The position numbers and the translations under genes were made by a program. Source: Clostridium sp. (GTDB taxonomy: Bacteria > Bacillota_A > Clostridia > Lachnospirales > Lachnospiraceae). From it: DNA of 10,202 nucleotides. Positions 7,601-10,202 of this stretch are shown here, piece by piece. Below the pieces are notes generated by a model that saw only the letters and a program-made list of their open reading frames with translations, did no database searches and had not been told where the DNA came from. The stretch spans positions 1-10,202 of the forward strand of contig JAMPAW010000120.1 in assembly GCA_023666975.1 (NCBI GenBank), given 5' to 3'. Positions within the stretch are counted from its first letter, which is position 1. Each line of letters starts with the position of its first letter.

Positions 7601-8183
7601 GGATTACAAGGCGGTATCGGAGCGCTATGAATTTTTAAGGACGCAGCATGACGATATTGTCAAGGCAGAGACAAACCTCATGCAGATTATCGAGGAATTA
7701 GATACTGCAATGAGAAATCAGTTTGAGGAGAAATTCAAAGAGATTCAGGTGATGTTTGACAAGGTATTCCGTGAGCTGTTCGGAGGCGGAAAAGCATCGT
7801 TGGATTTGGTTGAAAATGAGGATATACTGGAAGCAGGAATCCGCATTATCGCACAGCCGCCGGGAAAGAAGTTACAGAATATGATGCAGCTGTCCGGTGG
7901 TGAAAAAGCACTTACGGCGATTGCTCTTTTATTTGCCATTCAAAGCCTGAAACCTTCACCGTTTTGTCTGCTTGATGAGATTGAAGCGGCATTAGATGAT
8001 TCCAATGTAACGAGATATGCAAAATATCTGAATAAATTGACCAACGATACTCAGTTTATTGTGATTACCCATAGAAAGGGTACGATGGAGGCAGCAGATG
8101 TACTCTATGGAATTACCATGCAGGAAAAAGGCGTTTCCACATTAGTTTCCGTTAATCTTATTGAAAATGAGTTGGAGGATTAG
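4620..8183 (+). CDS. smc: Chromosome segregation protein SMC
   Basis: SMC is the ATPase of the bacterial condensin, acting as a dimer with ScpA and ScpB to organise and segregate the chromosome by loop extrusion. The 1187-residue length is typical. The N-terminal head has MYLKSIEVYGFKSFA and Walker A GPNGSGKS (31-38). Coiled coil, rich in Glu, Lys and Gln, runs about 165-510. The hinge follows (about 515-665), with GIVGVVADIV, ETALGGSIQNIV, and the conserved LMPGGAMTGGAF near 655-666. A second coiled coil runs to about 1010. The C-terminal head carries the ABC signature LSGGEKA (1091-1097) and Walker B FCLLDEIEAALDD, with the catalytic Glu at about 1120. AGGAG (4610-4614) overlaps the rnc stop and is 5 bases before ATG 4620. 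Nothing is missing or frameshifted. scpA, scpB and the commonly adjacent ftsY are not in the window. Confidence 0.98.
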   Translation: MYLKSIEVYGFKSFANRIVFEFNKGITGIVGPNGSGKSNVGDAVRWVLGEQSAKQLRGAKMEDVIFAGTELRKPHGAAYVAITLDNSDHSLPIDYEEVTVARRVYRSGESEYLINGTVSRLKDVHSLFFDTGIGKEGYSIIGQGQVEKILSGKPEERRELFDEAAGIVKYKKNKAATEKSLAAERENLSRVNDILSELEKQVGPLEKQSEVAKKYLLYKGELKRFDVNVFLMENERIESLLKENEEKLHIVNGDSERLKQEYEDAKNEYARIETVLEQRSQVIDENKNKIHELKLKNQRNEGEINVLNQQISNAKSTDLHMGEQIDRINQSLQIQEKEKIEFQDKKAVLDEKMDNADDVLDQAKEVSETIEEAIGELEREIENSKADIIEYMNDDANLKAKVGRYDAMLENINYRKTQLNQRFLQFKSDEMKDKEEYEKHNASLSEIESTVADILTRLEATDAGLDQNTIATNENKQRLFNANNEYSSVKSKLEALRNITERYDGYGNSIKRVMEQKEHNPGIVGVVADIVQVNKEYEIAVETALGGSIQNIVTDNENTAKRLIQFLKKNRYGRATFLPLTTIGEKYSEFNNREALKEPGVIGLAKDLVKIHDKYSAVTNHLLGRILVVDTIDHAIALNKKFHQSLRIVTKEGELLMPGGAMTGGAFKNSSNLLGRKRELEELSRELSEINNEIANATKEETELRTVREELKTTKEDLNLQLQELYLQKNTVTMNIEQVSKNLAETATAFASVNRESKELESQIDEINQNKTELYDNHKQAEAAKRALEERIEALEEQVVLKKEELKKANEKVSELMLEFNTIKQQDDFLIENLKRIRAEENKLHEELDLYRSQMSDSGKAVETLVSKINQYKAIMEADRREIEALEAALAKDMSEKEELNARHKEFFGRREKLNEEITGLDKAAFRLSAQVEKISEQADSLSRYMWEEYELTYQSALELKDNTLNDLDSLKREVSAVKAKIKALGDVNVNAIEDYKAVSERYEFLRTQHDDIVKAETNLMQIIEELDTAMRNQFEEKFKEIQVMFDKVFRELFGGGKASLDLVENEDILEAGIRIIAQPPGKKLQNMMQLSGGEKALTAIALLFAIQSLKPSPFCLLDEIEAALDDSNVTRYAKYLNKLTNDTQFIVITHRKGTMEAADVLYGITMQEKGVSTLVSVNLIENELED

Positions 8184-8187
8184 CCGC

Positions 8188-10202
8188 ATGACACCGATGA
8201 TGGAAACCTATTGTAAGACAAAGGAAGAATATAAGGATTGTATTTTATTTTACCGTTTGGGTGATTTTTACGAAATGTTCTTTGAGGATGCGGTTACGGC
8301 GTCCAGAGAGTTGGAAATCACGCTTACCGGAAAAGATTGTGGCATGGAGGAGCGCGCACCCATGTGCGGCATTCCGTACCATGCCTATGAAAACTATATG
8401 AACCGGCTGGTGGATAAAGGATATAAGGTGGCAATCTGTGAACAGGTGGAAGACCCTAAACAGGCAAAGGGACTGGTCAGACGTGAAGTGGTACAGGTTG
8501 TAACGCCGGGAACGAATACCAGTGCCGGTAATCTGAATGAGACACGGAATAATTATCTGATGAGCATTTATGGTGACAATGGATATGGCATTTCCTTTGC
8601 GGATATCACCACAGGCGATTTCTTTACCACGGAGGTCAACTCCCTTTCCAGAGTATTTGATGAGATTTCCAAATTTTCCCCGGTGGAAATTTTGGTCAAT
8701 GAAGCTGTTCCGATTGAGAAAAGCACAGGCACAGGATTAAGTCTTTCCGGACTGGGTGATAAGGAACACATGATGATTTCCGTCATGGAGGACTGGTATT
8801 ATGATGCGGAGATGAATGAGCGGTTGATTAAAGAACAGTTTCATGTCATGCACATTGAAGGACTGGGGTTAAAGGATTATCCACTGGCCCTGCGTTCAGT
8901 AGGCTGTCTGCTCTACTATTTAAGGGATACCCAGAAAGGGGCGGTAGACCACATCAACCATATCAGTACATATCATGTAGATGATTTTGTAGTATTGGAC
9001 AGTGCTTCAAGAAGAAATTTGGAGCTTTGTGAAACCATTCGTGATAAAAACAAGCGTGGGTCTTTATTGTGGGTCCTGGATAAAACAAAAACGGCGATGG
9101 GTGCCAGACGGCTGCGTGCCATGGTGGAGCAGCCCAGTGTGCGGAAAGAAACGATTGAAAAACGGCTGGATGCCGTCGAGGCGCTTAATCACTCGTTAAT
9201 CACAAGAGACGAGCTTCGGGAATATCTGGGGGCGGTTTATGATCTGGAGCGATTGATGACCAGAATTACATTGAATACTGCTAATCCAAGGGATTTGATT
9301 GCTTTCAAAAATTCCATTGCCATTCTTCCCCATGTCAAAACGATACTGCAGGAGTTTGATTGTGGACTGCTGGCTGATAATGAGAAAGAATTAGATGAAC
9401 TTACGGATTTATATGATGCCATTGCTGCCGCCATTGTTGACGAGCCGCCGATTTTGGTAAAAGAAGGCGGTATGATAAGGGACGGATACAATGAAACGGT
9501 AGACATGCTGAAACATGCCAAATCTGACGGAAAAAGCTGGCTGATTGATTTGGAGACAAGAGAACGCGAGTCGACCGGAATCAAGAATCTGAAGATTAAG
9601 TTCAACAAAGTCTTTGGGTACTATTTTGACGTCACAAATTCCTATAAGGCTTTGGTACCGGAGCATTTTATCCGCAAACAGACGCTGGCAAATTCTGAAC
9701 GGTATTCCTCTGATGAACTCGAAGATATTGCAGGAAAGATTTTGGGTGCGGAAGACCGCCTTTACGGATTGGAATACGATTTATTTGTGGAATTGAGAAA
9801 CAATTTGGCAAAGGAAGTGGAGCGCGTCCAGAAGACCGCTAAAATTATTGCAGATTTAGATGCCTTTGCCTCGCTGGCCTATGTTGCGGAGAAGAATCAT
9901 TTCGTCCGTCCTGCCATTAATGAGGAGGGACGGATTGCGATTAAAGAGGGACGGCATCCAGTGGTAGAACGGGTTCTGGATAATGATTCCTTTATTACCA
10001 ACGATACGCTCTTAGATAACGGGCAAAACAGAGTATCCATTATTACCGGACCGAATATGGCAGGGAAATCCACCTATATGCGGCAGGTGGCCCTGATTGT
10101 TCTAATGGCACAGGTTGGCTCTTTTGTGCCGGCAGCTTCAGCAGATATCGGAATCGTGGACAGAATATTTACCAGAGTAGGTGCATCCGACGACCTTGCT
10201 TC
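8188..10202 (+). CDS. mutS: DNA mismatch repair protein MutS (3' end beyond window)
   Basis: MutS binds base mismatches and small loops as a dimer, and with ATP forms a sliding clamp that recruits MutL. The frame is open from ATG 8188 to the last base, giving 671 codons of a protein usually about 850-900 residues long. The N-terminal recognition domain has FYRLGDFYEMFFEDA, where F27 and E29 form the Phe-x-Glu motif that stacks on and contacts the mismatch, followed by PMCGIPYHAYENY and KVAICEQVEDP. The core and clamp region includes LDSASRRNLELCET, KTKTAMGARRLR and FNKVFGYYFDVT (about 472-483). The ATPase domain starts before Walker A GPNMAGKS (621-628), then STYMRQVALIVLMAQVGSFVPA and DRIFTRVGASDDLA at the edge. 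Walker B and the dimer helices lie outside. GGAGG (8174-8178) lies inside the end of smc, 9 bases from the start, and the gap to smc is 4 bases, so translation is probably coupled. mutL would be expected downstream. Confidence 0.97.
   Translation, partial: MTPMMETYCKTKEEYKDCILFYRLGDFYEMFFEDAVTASRELEITLTGKDCGMEERAPMCGIPYHAYENYMNRLVDKGYKVAICEQVEDPKQAKGLVRREVVQVVTPGTNTSAGNLNETRNNYLMSIYGDNGYGISFADITTGDFFTTEVNSLSRVFDEISKFSPVEILVNEAVPIEKSTGTGLSLSGLGDKEHMMISVMEDWYYDAEMNERLIKEQFHVMHIEGLGLKDYPLALRSVGCLLYYLRDTQKGAVDHINHISTYHVDDFVVLDSASRRNLELCETIRDKNKRGSLLWVLDKTKTAMGARRLRAMVEQPSVRKETIEKRLDAVEALNHSLITRDELREYLGAVYDLERLMTRITLNTANPRDLIAFKNSIAILPHVKTILQEFDCGLLADNEKELDELTDLYDAIAAAIVDEPPILVKEGGMIRDGYNETVDMLKHAKSDGKSWLIDLETRERESTGIKNLKIKFNKVFGYYFDVTNSYKALVPEHFIRKQTLANSERYSSDELEDIAGKILGAEDRLYGLEYDLFVELRNNLAKEVERVQKTAKIIADLDAFASLAYVAEKNHFVRPAINEEGRIAIKEGRHPVVERVLDNDSFITNDTLLDNGQNRVSIITGPNMAGKSTYMRQVALIVLMAQVGSFVPAASADIGIVDRIFTRVGASDDLA

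Overview
The window looks like a chromosomal segment of an anaerobic, spore-forming Clostridia-type Firmicute, most likely a Lachnospiraceae-like gut bacterium. This rests on the closeness of the PlsX, RNase III, SMC and MutS sequences to those lineages, AGGAGG-type ribosome binding sites, moderate GC in the core genes, and a spore-associated protein family at the left. Genus cannot be set from the sequence alone.

Left end (1-395, plus strand): an AT-rich patch (by hand count about 30% GC over the first 360 bases, against about 47% in sampled core-gene lines) holds the 3' part of a PIN-domain (VapC-like) gene. It is followed, with overlapping stop/start codons, by a 61-residue small protein that is probably its partner. 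This looks like a toxin-antitoxin-type accessory module.

430-1116 (minus strand): the N-terminal half of a protein that I recognise as a clostridial spore/cell-wall family, normally continuing into further domains and a peptidoglycan-binding C-terminus. Here it stops abruptly after ...VYTEW, almost exactly where the AT-rich patch begins. A sigma-K-like promoter and a 12-bp-arm inverted repeat lie just upstream.

1252-2769: a monocistronic OFA-type MFS transporter gene with a near-consensus sigma-A promoter and an intrinsic terminator.

2772-10202: a tightly spaced housekeeping operon beginning at an extended -10 sigma-A promoter: plsX (phospholipid synthesis), rnc (RNase III), smc (condensin ATPase) and mutS (mismatch recognition, cut by the window end). 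Intergenic gaps are 23, 8 and 4 bases, so co-transcription is likely. The usual Firmicute companions acpP (between plsX and rnc) and ftsY (after smc) are absent from their expected places, and mutS sits directly behind smc.

I see no CRISPR array, tRNA, rRNA, riboswitch, insertion sequence or clearly novel multi-gene system. The most interesting place is the junction at about 396-430, where an apparently acquired PIN module abuts a truncated sporulation-type gene.
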